Notes: a model not told the origin generated them from the sequence alone. A DNA stretch of 64,000 nucleotides from CBDDEH01 sp965226865 (GCA_965226865.1 CBDDEH010000003.1:620001-684000), one strand, 5' to 3'. Counted from the first letter of the stretch, positions 29,082 through 39,269 are shown. A program made the numbers and translations.

Positions 29082-29879
29082 ATGGTCGGCTTCCAAGAGC
29101 GTATGGTGCCTGTCCGGGGCGGTAAGCTGCGGATCAACGTGTTGGAAGGTGGTAGCGGCGACCCGCTTGTTTACATACACGGTGCGGGAGGTCTTCCTGG
29201 TTGGGCTTCCTACCTGGACCGGATGGCCCAGGATTTTAACGTCTATGCACCTTACCATCCCGGGGTCGGAGCAAGCGAAGGACTCGAGCATCTCGATGAC
29301 GCATGGGACCTCTCGCTGTTTTATGAGGAACTGCTGGACGCTTTAGGCCTCCAGAACATCTTATTGGTAGGCCAATCCTACGGCGGTATGGTAGCTGCCG
29401 AGCTGGCTGCCCAGTCCCCCAAACGGATCCGTCGTCTTGTGCTCATCGGCTCTCTAGGACTCTGGCTGGACCACACCCCGATACCAGATTTTTTCGTTTC
29501 ATCTCCGGAAGAGCGGGCCAGGAACACCTGGTATGACCCAAGTTCAGAGGCGGCCAAAGCGGCATTGGCCGTGCCCAAGGACCCTGAGGCGCAGGTTGAA
29601 GCAGAGCTAGAACATACTAAGACTTTGGCGGCTATCGCCAAGTTCATCTGGCCCATCCCAGATAGGGGACTGATCAAGAGGATTCACCGCATCACGGCGC
29701 CCACCCTCCTCCTCTGGGGAGCTGCGGACGGTGTCGTGCCGCCAGTTTACGGCAAAGAGTTTCAGCGGCTGATACCGGGGTCCCACCTTAAAATCTTTGA
29801 GCGGTGCGGCCACAGGCCGCATGAAGAATGTCCCGAGGAATTCTTCGATGCCCTTTTACCATTCCTCAAAGAAAGCTGA
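29082..29879 (+). CDS. Alpha/beta hydrolase
   Basis: The 265-residue protein has a complete hydrolase pattern: YIHGAGGLPGWASY for the oxyanion region, the nucleophile Ser99 in LLVGQSYGGMVAAEL, the acid in LLLWGAADGVVPP and a His in FERCGHRPHEECPEEF. It probably splits an ester, lactone or C-C bond in the cytoplasm. It starts 9 bp after the flavin monooxygenase gene and so likely shares its transcript and pathway. Unlike the hydrolase at 19949 it keeps all catalytic residues. It ends 10 bp before the end of a convergent deacylase-type gene. Confidence 0.88.
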   Translation: MVGFQERMVPVRGGKLRINVLEGGSGDPLVYIHGAGGLPGWASYLDRMAQDFNVYAPYHPGVGASEGLEHLDDAWDLSLFYEELLDALGLQNILLVGQSYGGMVAAELAAQSPKRIRRLVLIGSLGLWLDHTPIPDFFVSSPEERARNTWYDPSSEAAKAALAVPKDPEAQVEAELEHTKTLAAIAKFIWPIPDRGLIKRIHRITAPTLLLWGAADGVVPPVYGKEFQRLIPGSHLKIFERCGHRPHEECPEEFFDALLPFLKES

Positions 29880-29889
29880 GGCTTAGTAT

Positions 29890-31629
29890 TTACCGCGAAA
29901 GTGCTCGGTCCGATTCCCAATTGGGTATCTGGTTACTGGCTTGGTAGTAAGCGTTGCGCATGACCCGTCCTGGGAGGGCCCCGGTGTGCTTCCCGTCCTG
30001 AATCAGCACCTGACCGTTGACTATTGTGTACTTGATCCCTTCCGCTAGTGCCCTCATTCGCCAACCTCCGGCGGGGAGATCTTGCACGGTATCTTCGGGC
30101 AACGGACGGATTGTGTCAGGGTCAAAGATGGTAATGTCTGCAGCCCTACCTGGGTGAAGCAAGCCACGGTCGAAGATTCCAAACAGAGACGCGGGCTCGA
30201 AGGTCAGCCGTCGGACGGCTTGTTCTAGGGACATGATGTTCTGTTCCCTCACCCAGTAGCTCAAGAAGTAAGTGCTGAAACCGTAACCGCTGTGGAACTG
30301 CACGTGGGCACCACCATCTGAGAGACCAATGCTGGTATTGGGGTAGTTGAGGATTTGCTTCACGGCCTCTTTGTCCACGTTGTTTTTGCCCTGCCTGAAT
30401 GTCGTATCAAGGTTCTCCTCAACCGCCAGGTCGAGAAAAGTGTCAATAACGCTCTTCCCCTGGTCTCTGGCGAGTTCACCCAGAGTTTTCCCCTCCAGAG
30501 CCCTGTTCTTCTCTAGCACGGTTTTGTCTACCCACGTGTAGTCGTACCAGTCGCGCGGGATCTCCACTGCCGGAAGATCGTCCGTCCATTCAATGACCTC
30601 AGCGTGCAGCTTCTTGCGTACCTCGGGGTCGGCGTACGCCCTCAGCTTCTCATCGTCTGAAGCCAGCAGGATGGGATGCCATGATGGCACGCCCTTGAAA
30701 TCCTGGCAGTTCCTCATATTAAAGGTATGTGCGTTGCTCAGCGGTGAACACATAGGATAAGCTCGGATCCCTGCCTGGGACGACTCGTCCACCAGAGCGA
30801 TGAGCTCCTTCCACTCGTTGGGCTTGCGGACCTCATGCTTGAGCTGGTTGTACAACACTTGTCGGCCCGTGGCCTCAGCAACCCTGCTCATCAGACGGTT
30901 GTCAAGCTCCGCCGCTCGGCCTGCACCGCCTTGGATAACGCCTGTTCCGAGCTCTCTAAGGACGTCGCACAGCGAGAAAATTTCCTCTTCTGTAGCCCAG
31001 GCTGCGGGGATCAATACCCCTTGAGGATCGAAATGGCCCTTGTGCCGGGTGATTGACAACCCAAGAGCGCCGGAGCCGATGGCCTCTCGTAATATCCCTT
31101 TCATCTCATCGATCTCTTGTGCGGTAGCTTCTCGCCCCTGGGACTCGTCACCCATAACGTAGTGTCTGATCATCGAATGGCCAATTAGTGTCCCTATGTT
31201 GACACCCAGGCGCTTATCGACGGTGTCCATGTATTCGGGCATGGTTTCCCAAGAGAAGTCTACCGTCCGCAGCGCCTCCATCGGGATGGCTTCCACATAC
31301 GATAGGAACTCGCACACACGCTCTTCGCTACCGGGCCTTACCGGAGCCAAGGACAGGGAGCAGTTCCCTACGATCACCGTCGTGGCACCGTGGTAGCAGG
31401 AGAAGGTACACAAAGGGTCCCAGGTTACCTGGGCATCGTAGTGGCAGTGATTGTCGATAAACCCGGGTGCTACAACCAGACCATCGGCGTCGACTACCTT
31501 TTCTGCAGGGCCGCTCAACTTACCGACCGCTACAATGTTGCCGTTTTTGACACCTACGTCGCCGTGGAACGAGGGCATACCTGAACCATCAACAACATGG
31601 CCGTTCTTAACCAGCAAGTCATAAGCCAT
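29890..31629 (-). CDS. N-acyl-D-amino-acid deacylase-type amidohydrolase (divergent)
   Basis: The 579-residue protein begins YDLLVKNGHVVDGSGMPSFHGDVGVKNG and has the metal site IDNHCHYDAQ (HxH), the Cys of VIVGNCSLSLAP, and GLSDGGAHVQFHSGYG with the catalytic Asp. It belongs to the same broad family as the genes at 13658 and 39779 but is clearly more distant. AAGGAGG precedes the ATG. It is convergent with the monooxygenase/hydrolase pair and divergent from the amidase gene. Likely reaction: hydrolysis of an N-acyl or cyclic amide; substrate unknown. Confidence 0.85.
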   Translation of the reverse strand: MAYDLLVKNGHVVDGSGMPSFHGDVGVKNGNIVAVGKLSGPAEKVVDADGLVVAPGFIDNHCHYDAQVTWDPLCTFSCYHGATTVIVGNCSLSLAPVRPGSEERVCEFLSYVEAIPMEALRTVDFSWETMPEYMDTVDKRLGVNIGTLIGHSMIRHYVMGDESQGREATAQEIDEMKGILREAIGSGALGLSITRHKGHFDPQGVLIPAAWATEEEIFSLCDVLRELGTGVIQGGAGRAAELDNRLMSRVAEATGRQVLYNQLKHEVRKPNEWKELIALVDESSQAGIRAYPMCSPLSNAHTFNMRNCQDFKGVPSWHPILLASDDEKLRAYADPEVRKKLHAEVIEWTDDLPAVEIPRDWYDYTWVDKTVLEKNRALEGKTLGELARDQGKSVIDTFLDLAVEENLDTTFRQGKNNVDKEAVKQILNYPNTSIGLSDGGAHVQFHSGYGFSTYFLSYWVREQNIMSLEQAVRRLTFEPASLFGIFDRGLLHPGRAADITIFDPDTIRPLPEDTVQDLPAGGWRMRALAEGIKYTIVNGQVLIQDGKHTGALPGRVMRNAYYQASNQIPNWESDRALSR

Positions 31630-31777
31630 TAACTGCCGTCCTCCTTATAGCCACAACACCTCAGCCGGTGGGCTTATTCGCATTTAAGATTGTCTTCCGT
31701 TGCCGTGTGCAGTGTGGGTTTGAGACAATTACTCCGATTATAGCCAACCTCGGACTGGTGTCAACTGAAGGGGTGCC

Positions 31778-33163
31778 ATGGGAGAACCGTTCAACTTGAC
31801 GGTGGCGGAGGCCGCCGAAAGTATGCGCCGCCGGGAACTAACCTCACGGGCACTTACTGAGTCCCTCCTCAGTCGCATTGAACGCCTGGAGCCCAGTCTT
31901 AGGGCATGGGTGACTATCGACCGTGAGAAAGTCCTGGGCGCTGCCCAGGAACGTGATAGGGAACTCGAGGAGAAGGGCCCCCGGGGGCCGCTCCATGGGA
32001 TACCAGTAGGTATAAAAGACATCTTCTACACCGAGGGTATGAAGACCGAGGCGGGGTCGAAGATATATGCCGATTTCGTGCCGGACTACGACGCCACCGC
32101 CGTAGCCCGCCTGAAAAAAGCCGGCGCCATTGTCCTCGGCAAGACCGTTACCACCGAACTGGCGGCCGGAGGCCCTTCTCCCACTCGCAATCCCTGGAAC
32201 CCAGCCCATACCGCCGGGGGCTCCAGTACCGGATCGGCGGTGGCGGTGGCGGTTAGCATGTGCCCAGCGGCCCTGGGCACCCAAACTGGAGGCTCCATAT
32301 GCAGGCCTGCTTCCTATAATGGAGTAGTGGGCTTAAGCCCTTCTTACGGGAGGATCAGCCGCTACGGTGTGGTGCCTGTAAGCTGGTCATTGGATACTAT
32401 AGGTATACTGACCCGCACAGTCGAAGACGCCGCTTTGATGCTCCAAGTGCTGGCCGGGTACGGCCCACATGACCCCACGTCCTCGAACGAACCTGTTTCC
32501 GACTACGGAGGGGAGCTCGGCAGTGATTCACTTGGCACAACAGGTCCGTCCCATGGAAGACCTCCCCGGATAGGATTGGTCCGGGAGTTCTTCTTGGAAC
32601 GATGCGATGATGATGTGCGGAAAAATACAGAAGAAGCAGCCTATCGCTTGGGCCAGGCTGGGGCTGCTATCGAGGAGATTCGCCTTCCCAATAGCTTCGC
32701 TACAAGTCATACGGCCCATCGTATAGTCATGTGTGTGGAATGTGCGGCTTTTCATGAAGAACGTTTCAAGGAACGCCGTCAGGATTACGGCCCGGGCATA
32801 CGCCGTCCCATCGAGACCGGGATGGTCGTGCCAGGCGTCCGGTACGTTCAAGCCCTGCGACTGAGGCGCCGCTTTCGGGATGAGATGGTGGATACGGTTG
32901 GCAGGCTGGATGCCCTTCTGACTCCAACTACGCCCACAGCAGCCCCTGGGGATCTGGGAACTACGGGAGACCCGTTGTTTCAGAGCCCATGGACTTTCGC
33001 GGGCATGCCCTCGATTACCCTCCCATCTGGGCTGAACCGGTCTGGGATGCCACTGGCCATACAATTGGCAGGGGTCCCCTTCAGAGAAGCGAGGCTTCTG
33101 AGCGTGGCCCACTGGTGCGAGGCAGTCCTGGACGTAGAGATGGTCCCTCCCGGCACCGACTAA
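31778..33163 (+). CDS. Amidase (amidase signature family)
   Basis: The 461-residue protein has the Ser-cisSer-Lys triad of the family: Lys80 in LHGIPVGIKDIF, cis-Ser in HTAGGSSTGSAVAVA (about residues 145-158) and the nucleophile Ser173 in LGTQTGGSICRPASYNG. Length and order are normal for GatA-like amidases. No gatB or gatC is nearby, and its setting among hydrolases suggests a catabolic amidase that frees ammonia or an amine, not the tRNA amidotransferase subunit. It ends 9 bp before the end of a convergent amidohydrolase. Confidence 0.9.
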   Translation: MGEPFNLTVAEAAESMRRRELTSRALTESLLSRIERLEPSLRAWVTIDREKVLGAAQERDRELEEKGPRGPLHGIPVGIKDIFYTEGMKTEAGSKIYADFVPDYDATAVARLKKAGAIVLGKTVTTELAAGGPSPTRNPWNPAHTAGGSSTGSAVAVAVSMCPAALGTQTGGSICRPASYNGVVGLSPSYGRISRYGVVPVSWSLDTIGILTRTVEDAALMLQVLAGYGPHDPTSSNEPVSDYGGELGSDSLGTTGPSHGRPPRIGLVREFFLERCDDDVRKNTEEAAYRLGQAGAAIEEIRLPNSFATSHTAHRIVMCVECAAFHEERFKERRQDYGPGIRRPIETGMVVPGVRYVQALRLRRRFRDEMVDTVGRLDALLTPTTPTAAPGDLGTTGDPLFQSPWTFAGMPSITLPSGLNRSGMPLAIQLAGVPFREARLLSVAHWCEAVLDVEMVPPGTD

Positions 33164-33172
33164 ATCACTCGT

Positions 33173-34138
33173 TCAGAGTTTAAGGACGTGCTGGGCGTTC
33201 CTGCTATAGACCTTCTCACTGTCGATCTCCGACAAGCCGAGACTCTCATGGAATTGGTTGGACCAGTCCATGTGCTTGCTCCCAGCTACGAAGTAATCGG
33301 TCCCGTACAGGATGTGATCAATACCCACCAGAGCCCGAGCGCAGTCGAATGCCGGGGAATGCCAGCTAAGCGCCGTATCAACATAAAGTTTGCTCATGTA
33401 ATCGCTGGGCCTGCGGGGGATCTGCTTATACTTATCGGGTAGGGCCGCCACCTCGTAACCCAGGTCGATGCGTCGGGCCAGGAACGGCAGCGTGCCACCA
33501 AGGTGGGACAGTATCAGGACGAGGTCTGGGAACCGCTCAAACAGTCCGCCGTATAGCAACTTCATGGTGGATAGAGTTGTCTCAAAGGGAAAGCCTAGGA
33601 TAGAGGAACTTTCGTCGCCCTGGTAGTTGGGGGGCTCGGCTGGGTGCATAAAGACTGCTACTTTGCGGCGGTTGACTTCCTCCCAGAAGGGCAGGAAGTC
33701 AGGAGTGTGGAGATAGCGACCAGCGATATGGGAGCTAACCAGCACCCCGGCAAAGCCCAGATCATCCAGGGCTCGGGCCATCTCCTTCAAAGCCGCATCC
33801 ATGCTGTTAAAGGGAATGTGGGCAAAGGCCCTGAACCGTCCAGGATCTCGTCGGCATGACTCAGCCAGCGCATCGTTTACTATCCGGCATAGTTCTGGGC
33901 TGTGGCGGTCGACACGCCGATACATATCTGAGTTGGAGAGGATCTCGACGTCCACTCCAGCCTGGTCCATCTGTTGAAGCCTACTTTGATGATCCCAGGG
34001 AGGACGAGGGGTATCAGCCCATATCGGACGAAGCCCGCCCTGGGCATCCGGTTTCCCCAGCATGGCATCAGGATAGTATTCCTGAAGCTTTTTCTGAAAC
34101 TCGACTGGGAAAGCGTGGCAGTGGACATCGATTTTCAC
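33173..34138 (-). CDS. ACMSD-like amidohydrolase (COG2159)
   Basis: The 321-residue protein starts at GTG with MKIDVHCHAFP, so it has the classical HxH metal pair (H6, H8). Later landmarks are VAVFMHPAEPPNY, LVLILSHLGGTLPFLARRID and the catalytic Asp in HILYGTDYF. This is the aminocarboxymuconate-semialdehyde decarboxylase-like group, whose members decarboxylate or hydrolyse ring-cleavage products. It is only a distant relative of the nine DDH/DEH paralogues. It lies 193 bp downstream of the solute-binding protein gene B on the same strand, with a hairpin between, so co-transcription would need read-through. Confidence 0.85.
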   Translation of the reverse strand: MKIDVHCHAFPVEFQKKLQEYYPDAMLGKPDAQGGLRPIWADTPRPPWDHQSRLQQMDQAGVDVEILSNSDMYRRVDRHSPELCRIVNDALAESCRRDPGRFRAFAHIPFNSMDAALKEMARALDDLGFAGVLVSSHIAGRYLHTPDFLPFWEEVNRRKVAVFMHPAEPPNYQGDESSSILGFPFETTLSTMKLLYGGLFERFPDLVLILSHLGGTLPFLARRIDLGYEVAALPDKYKQIPRRPSDYMSKLYVDTALSWHSPAFDCARALVGIDHILYGTDYFVAGSKHMDWSNQFHESLGLSEIDSEKVYSRNAQHVLKL

Positions 34139-34277
34139 GGGATGTTCACTTTCTGCTTCCTATCGCACGATCTCTTGATTCGGTCCGGAGGGCCATGCCT
34201 CTCCGTTACAAGGTCGAAAGGCGCTGCTTCTTTAGCCCACCAGGTCATAGCTGGACATCAGCTAGCGACACGATGCA

Positions 34278-34308
34278 AACGGCACGATGGGCTTCCCATC
34301 GTGCCGTT
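34278..34308. terminator. Hairpin behind solute-binding protein gene B
   Basis: The arms 34278-34291 and 34295-34308 pair perfectly (14 bp, loop ctt). The core GGCACGATGG is the same as in the palindrome behind gene A (25690-25719), so the hairpin was probably duplicated together with the gene. Confidence 0.6.
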
Positions 34309-34331
34309 CTTGCGACCCTTTTGTCCAATTA

Positions 34332-36194
34332 TTACTGCTTGACCGCCACCACCGTTTCCAGGTCTCCAAAGCCCAGGAGGCCAGAGGTCACATACTCATC
34401 GACCACGTTGGGGTTCACCACGAAGGTTGTGGGAAGCCAGAACAAGGGCATGGTGGAGTATTCGTCGAACAGGATTCTTCCAGCCCTTTTCATTATCTCG
34501 TCGCGCTTCTGCAAATCGGTAATAGGCCTCAGTTCTTCAACAATCGCGTCATACTCTGCGTTCTCGAAGAAATGGCAACAGATACCGTTCTTACTGTAGT
34601 AAAGAATTTCCACATAGGTTGGATCCGTGGTTGTTTCAAACCCGTTGACCCAGAGCTGACCGCCTACACTGCCGTTAAAGGCGTGGCCAATCGTGGGTCC
34701 GAAAGTTGATGACTCAGTAGGAATAGGCATCCCCACCTCTCTCATGTAGTTGGCGACGGCTTCGGCAATATCATCCAGGCGAGGGATCTGCTGCCTGGGA
34801 ACTAGGGGGAGTATCGTCTTTGACCAGTCCAGAGGCTGCCCGATGTCCGCTTCCACCTCGGCTATCAACTCTCGGGCACGGTCGGGATCGTAACCATACT
34901 TCTCTTCGAACTCGTCTATCCAGGCGGGATCAAAGCCCCGCGCCTGCGGGTGCCACCAGGTAATGTACATAGGTTGTCCACGACCGGCCAAGAGTGTCTC
35001 GTTGATCTCCTCCCTGTTGATCGCATGGTTCATGGCCTCTCGTATCCTCACGTCCACCCAGGGGACCTCCGTTACGGGATGGTAGATGTCGGAGAAGGGC
35101 AGATCTGGATGCTCGCCCTTGCGCACGCTGCCCTCAGGAATCTCCTCGTGAAAGAGACCTCCTATAAGCCCAGAGAGGGTGGTGGCAACGTCGCTGGACA
35201 CGATTATCCTCATGCCATTTTCCTCGGCCGTGCTTTCCAAGTCTGGGGCCATCAAGGCCATGTGGACCTCGCCAGCCAACATGGCGGCCAGACGTGTGCC
35301 CTCCTCTTCCACTACCAGCAACTGAAGCTCGGGGAAGTCTGGAGTGATCCTCCAGTGGTCATAGGGGACTGTTTCGTATAGGATGTACTGGTTTGCTTCC
35401 CGTCGTACAAACCGGTATGGTCCAGTCCCCACTGGGTTGTTTTCTACGCCTGCCTGGCCCTCGACATCGAAGGCGACCTTACTTTGCATCACCAGGCCAC
35501 GACGGTTCCACAGCTTGAATTCCATGTTAAGGTCTGGCGCATTTACGTTGACGGTGATGGTCTGCGGGTAGGGTATGTCGAAGCTCTCGACCGAAAGAGC
35601 CAGCGGTCTTTCAAGGCCTGAGACTTCTTCTCGTTCGGCCCGCTTCAGGGTGTGTACGAAGTCCTGGGCGGTGAACTCGCCAAAGTTGCGGTGAAACTGT
35701 ACGCCCATTCGGAGGTTGAAGGTCCAACTTTGGGCGTCGGGTGTAACGGACCAACTTTCAGCCAACATGGCCCCGTAGCTCCCGTCGGGCTCATTCTTGA
35801 TCAGTGCCTCATGCATGGGGAAGAGCTGCGGGGACGCCCCCCCCACGAGCAGCAACGGATCGTTGCTTGACAGCTCCCAGAAGGTTGCTACAACGAGACG
35901 GTTGGTCACCGGTTGTGTTACAGGCGTTGCGGTTGGTTGGGGCGTCGGGGTGGCAATGACGGTGACTTCTACCTCTTTTGTCACCTCTACCTCTTTAGTT
36001 ACCTCGACTTCTTTGGTGACTTCCACTTCCTGGGTAACCACCACTTCTTTGGTGACCTCTACCGTTTCTCTAATAATGACAGGTGTGGAAGTGGCCGATG
36101 GAGTTGACGTGGCGTCGTCTCCGCACGCTGCGGCTATTATTAACAGAGCGCCCAGAGCGACCGCGAGACCAAAAAGCTTCCTGGATGCCATCAT
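34332..36194 (-). CDS. ABC transporter solute-binding lipoprotein, family 5 (peptide/nickel type) B
   Basis: The 620-residue paralogue of gene A has the same lipobox (AAAC), EVTKEVEVT and TPTPQPTATPV linkers, then its own SBP_bac_5 domain (VQFHRNFGEFTAQDFVHTLKRAER, NNPVGTGPYRFVRREANQY, IREAMNHAINREEINETLLAGRG). The signal, linker and ribosome site are almost identical in DNA to gene A, but the binding domain differs at many positions, so the two should capture different solutes. No membrane subunits are nearby. Its 3' hairpin is also shared with gene A. It is divergent from the amidohydrolase at 36415. Confidence 0.9.
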   Translation of the reverse strand: MMASRKLFGLAVALGALLIIAAACGDDATSTPSATSTPVIIRETVEVTKEVVVTQEVEVTKEVEVTKEVEVTKEVEVTVIATPTPQPTATPVTQPVTNRLVVATFWELSSNDPLLLVGGASPQLFPMHEALIKNEPDGSYGAMLAESWSVTPDAQSWTFNLRMGVQFHRNFGEFTAQDFVHTLKRAEREEVSGLERPLALSVESFDIPYPQTITVNVNAPDLNMEFKLWNRRGLVMQSKVAFDVEGQAGVENNPVGTGPYRFVRREANQYILYETVPYDHWRITPDFPELQLLVVEEEGTRLAAMLAGEVHMALMAPDLESTAEENGMRIIVSSDVATTLSGLIGGLFHEEIPEGSVRKGEHPDLPFSDIYHPVTEVPWVDVRIREAMNHAINREEINETLLAGRGQPMYITWWHPQARGFDPAWIDEFEEKYGYDPDRARELIAEVEADIGQPLDWSKTILPLVPRQQIPRLDDIAEAVANYMREVGMPIPTESSTFGPTIGHAFNGSVGGQLWVNGFETTTDPTYVEILYYSKNGICCHFFENAEYDAIVEELRPITDLQKRDEIMKRAGRILFDEYSTMPLFWLPTTFVVNPNVVDEYVTSGLLGFGDLETVVAVKQ

Positions 36195-36340
36195 CCCTCC
36201 TTATTGGCTTATCAAACTTAATTTGGCATAAATTATAGAACTGGAACCACCAAGTCTGTCAACCTCTACGAATTAGATACGTCAAACTGAGCAATGCAGC
36301 CGGTTTGCAGCCAATGGCTACCGAATTCGTATGCGTCCAG

Positions 36341-36369
36341 TTGACACTCCAAAATGTCAAGGGTAGAGT
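36341..36369 (+). promoter_or_regulatory. Sigma-70-like promoter for amidohydrolase paralogue 8
   Basis: TTGACA (36341-36346), 17-bp spacer, TAGAGT (36364-36369), 45 bp before the ATG at 36415. A short inverted repeat (TTGACA and TGTCAA, 36341-36360) lies in the spacer region and could be an operator. Confidence 0.6.
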
Positions 36370-36414
36370 ACATACCAAACATCTCCTGTACGCTGCTTTG
36401 TAGGAGGACTTGTG

Positions 36415-37539
36415 ATGGGCAACTACCGGATCATATCGTCGGACGATCATATCGCTGAGCCAGCCGATCTGTGGACGAGCCGGGTAGAGCGCATATTCAG
36501 AGACCGTGCACCCCATATAGTACGCCTTGAAGACGGTAGCGATTGGTGGTTCACAGACGGGGTCCAGGGGATGACCCTCGCCTCCGTGACGGTAGTAGGA
36601 GAGAGGTTTCAAGGCACTGAAAATCTCTCATTTTTCGGTCAAACCGAGGACGTCAGGCCGGGGGGATACGACCCGCATGAGCGCATTAAAGACATGGACC
36701 AGGATGGCATAGAGGTCAGCGTCATTTACTCTAACGCAGGTTTAAACCTTTATCACGTGCCCGATACCGAACTGCTTAACGCCCTTTTCAAAACCTATAA
36801 CGACTGGTTGGCGGAATATTGCACCCCCTACAAAAACCGACTAAAAGGCATCGCCTTGATCAACCTGGACGACGTAGAATGGGGCGTGAGGGAGTTGGAG
36901 CGTTGTCAGAAGCTGGGCCTTGCAGGGGCTACCATCGCCGCCTACCAGCACCCTTCGAGGGGCTACCACATGCCTGAGTACGAGCCTTTCTGGGCCGCTT
37001 CTCAGGACCTGGGCATGCCCCTTTCACTCCATATCTCAACAAACCGGGCCGGCTCCAGTGGCGCCGTTGAACTGACCCAGAGTCAGCTTCAACCGGACAC
37101 CATGTGCAATTTCGATTACTGGGTCAGGACATCCCTTTCGCAAATGATTTTTGGCGGGGTGTTCGAACGGTATCCCAAGTTACAGGTGGGATCTGTCGAG
37201 CATGAAGTGCTGTGGGCGTTGCACTTTCTAGAGCGAATGGACTACCTCCGCACTCAGAGGCCAACTCTGGAACACTGGTGGAAGTTCAAAGAGGACATGC
37301 TTCCCAGCGACTACTTCCGCCGCAATGTCTTCGTAGGATTCCAGGAAGACGCTCTGGCCATAAAGCTCAGGGAACACATAGGCGTGGACTGTTTGCAGTG
37401 GGGTTCAGACTATCCACATATGGAGTCAACCTTCCCCAGGAGCCAGGAGATTCTCCAGGATATTCTGGCTGACTGCACCGAGGACGAGAAGTCAAAGATA
37501 GTCTGCGGCAATGCGAGCCGGGTATACCATCTGAACTAA
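36415..37539 (+). CDS. Amidohydrolase, COG2159-like (paralogue 8)
   Basis: A 374-residue single copy, with SSDDHIAEPADLWTSRV, SDWWFTDGVQGMTLASV, RPGGYDPHERIKDMDQDGIEVSVIYSNAG, PLSLHISTNRAGSSGAVELTQ, MLPSDYFRRNVFVGFQED and LQWGSDYPHMESTFP. YSNAG replaces the common YPNQG loop and HER replaces DER. I use the ATG at 36415, 7 bp after AGGAGG; a GTG one codon upstream is possible. It is followed by a broken GMC oxidoreductase and a cupin gene on the same strand. It most resembles the truncated paralogue 9 in its EPADLW opening. Confidence 0.85.
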   Translation: MGNYRIISSDDHIAEPADLWTSRVERIFRDRAPHIVRLEDGSDWWFTDGVQGMTLASVTVVGERFQGTENLSFFGQTEDVRPGGYDPHERIKDMDQDGIEVSVIYSNAGLNLYHVPDTELLNALFKTYNDWLAEYCTPYKNRLKGIALINLDDVEWGVRELERCQKLGLAGATIAAYQHPSRGYHMPEYEPFWAASQDLGMPLSLHISTNRAGSSGAVELTQSQLQPDTMCNFDYWVRTSLSQMIFGGVFERYPKLQVGSVEHEVLWALHFLERMDYLRTQRPTLEHWWKFKEDMLPSDYFRRNVFVGFQEDALAIKLREHIGVDCLQWGSDYPHMESTFPRSQEILQDILADCTEDEKSKIVCGNASRVYHLN

Positions 37540-37695
37540 ACGACCCTTAGCCCAGACAGTGTGATTGGGGATAGGGGGCCGTAATAGGAGACTCTTGGCC
37601 CTCCTATCTGCGGGACTTTGCAACCGTTGAGAGAGGCTGTGCCATCCATATCCCAAGCTGTAAGGTTCGTTTCTCCAAGGGCTTGGGCTTTTGAA

Positions 37696-39269
37696 ATGGG
37701 AAATCCCAGAAAATATGATGTGATCGTAGTAGGAGCTGGATCAGCGGGTTGTGCTTTGGCTGCACGCCTGTCGGAGGACCCAAAGCGTTCGGTGCTGCTT
37801 CTCGAGGCCGGCCCTGACTATCCAGACCTAGCTCATCTCCCTGAAGACCTTAAGTACGGCAATGACCTTGTCGCAGAGCGTCCAAACGCGCCTCACAACT
37901 AGTCATTTGTAGGCACTATCACACCCCAACGGGCGGACCCAATCCAGGTGCCCAGGGGTAAAGTCGTTGGTGGCTCCAGTGCTATAAACGGACAGGCCTT
38001 TGTGCGAGGCCTTCCCGAAGACTTCGACGACTGGGCGTCTTGCGTAATGAAGAGTGGGCCTATCCCAAGGTCTTGCCTTACTTCAGGAAACTAGAAACCG
38101 ATATGGACATCCAGGACGAGTACCATGGCTCAGACGGTCCGGTTCCAGTCAGGCGGCACAAACGAGAGACGTGGCTCCCCTTCCAGGAGGCGTTCTATAG
38201 CGCTTGTGTAGCCTTGGGTTTCCCAGAGCATCTGGACATGAACCACCCGGAATCCACAGGGGTGAGCCCTATCCCCATGAACAACCTAGACGGTATCCGA
38301 GTGAGCATGGCCCTGGGCTACATCAACCCTAACCGCCAACGGCACAACCTGACCATCCGGGCTAATGCCCTGGTCACTCGTGTCCTCATTACCGACAAAA
38401 GGGCAACAGCGGTGGAGTTTGAGAGCGATGGGGCAAGGTTTACCGTGGAGGGAGAGGAGATCATACTGAGCGCTGGAGCTATCGCATCGCCTCAGTTGTT
38501 GATGCTATCGGGCATGGGGCCAGCGAACCGCTTGCGCAGCCTGGGGATCCAGGTCGTATATGACCTACCAGGGGTGGGCCAGAACTTAAGAGACCACCCT
38601 TCGGCCACAATGCCTTTGCGCGTGAAAGACGAATTTCCCATGAACCCCGGCGCTCCGTGGCACCAGGTGTTCCTACGCTATACCTCCCATGGCTCTAGCT
38701 CCCGCAATGACGTGCTCATCTTTCCAACCTCATATTTTGCTCCACCCGGCGCAGACCTCTCAGAAGCCGTCGCCCTTATTCACTGCCTGCTGCTACAGGC
38801 TGTGAGCTCCGGCGAGCTAAGGCTCACTTCAACCGACCCCGATGTGCAGCCATATCTGGACTACCGATATCTTCTTGACCAGCGGGACTGGCAACGGTTG
38901 CGTGAGGCAATACGTCTGTGCATCGGGTTGTTGGAGCACGAAGCTTTCAGGGACATTGTCGTCCAGCGGACCTCTCCGACGGACAGCGATCTCTCCTCCG
39001 ACCAAGAATTAGACGCATGGCTGCTGAAAAACATAGCCACTCAGCAACATATGTCTGGCACCTGCAAGATGGGGCCGGCCTCTGACCCAACGTCAGTTGT
39101 GGACCAGTATTGTAGAGTGCATGGCCTGGAAGGTCTCAGAGTGGTGGACACGTCTATCATGCCCAACGTGGTTCGAGGAAATACCAACGCAACAGCAATT
39201 ATGATTGGTGAACGCGCCGCGGACTTGATGAAGGCAGAACTCGAAATTCGGATGCGCTCCAAAGCATAA
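37696..39269 (+). pseudogene. GMC-family FAD oxidoreductase, broken
   Basis: The N-terminal piece has the FAD-binding motif DVIVVGAGSAGCALAARLSE and LLLEAG. The frame then meets TAG at 37900-37902 in RPHN-type context (APHN-stop-SFVG), where relatives have Trp, so TGG became TAG. A 1-nt deletion near 38038 (DDWAS, then NEEWAYPKVLPYFRKLE in another frame) breaks it again. The C-terminal part keeps QQHMSGTCKMGP and NTNATAIMIGERAADL, the usual catalytic His and Asn region. Intact members oxidise alcohols such as choline or long-chain alcohols. Two independent lesions make a true pseudogene likely. I start it at the ATG of MGNPRKYDV. Confidence 0.8.
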
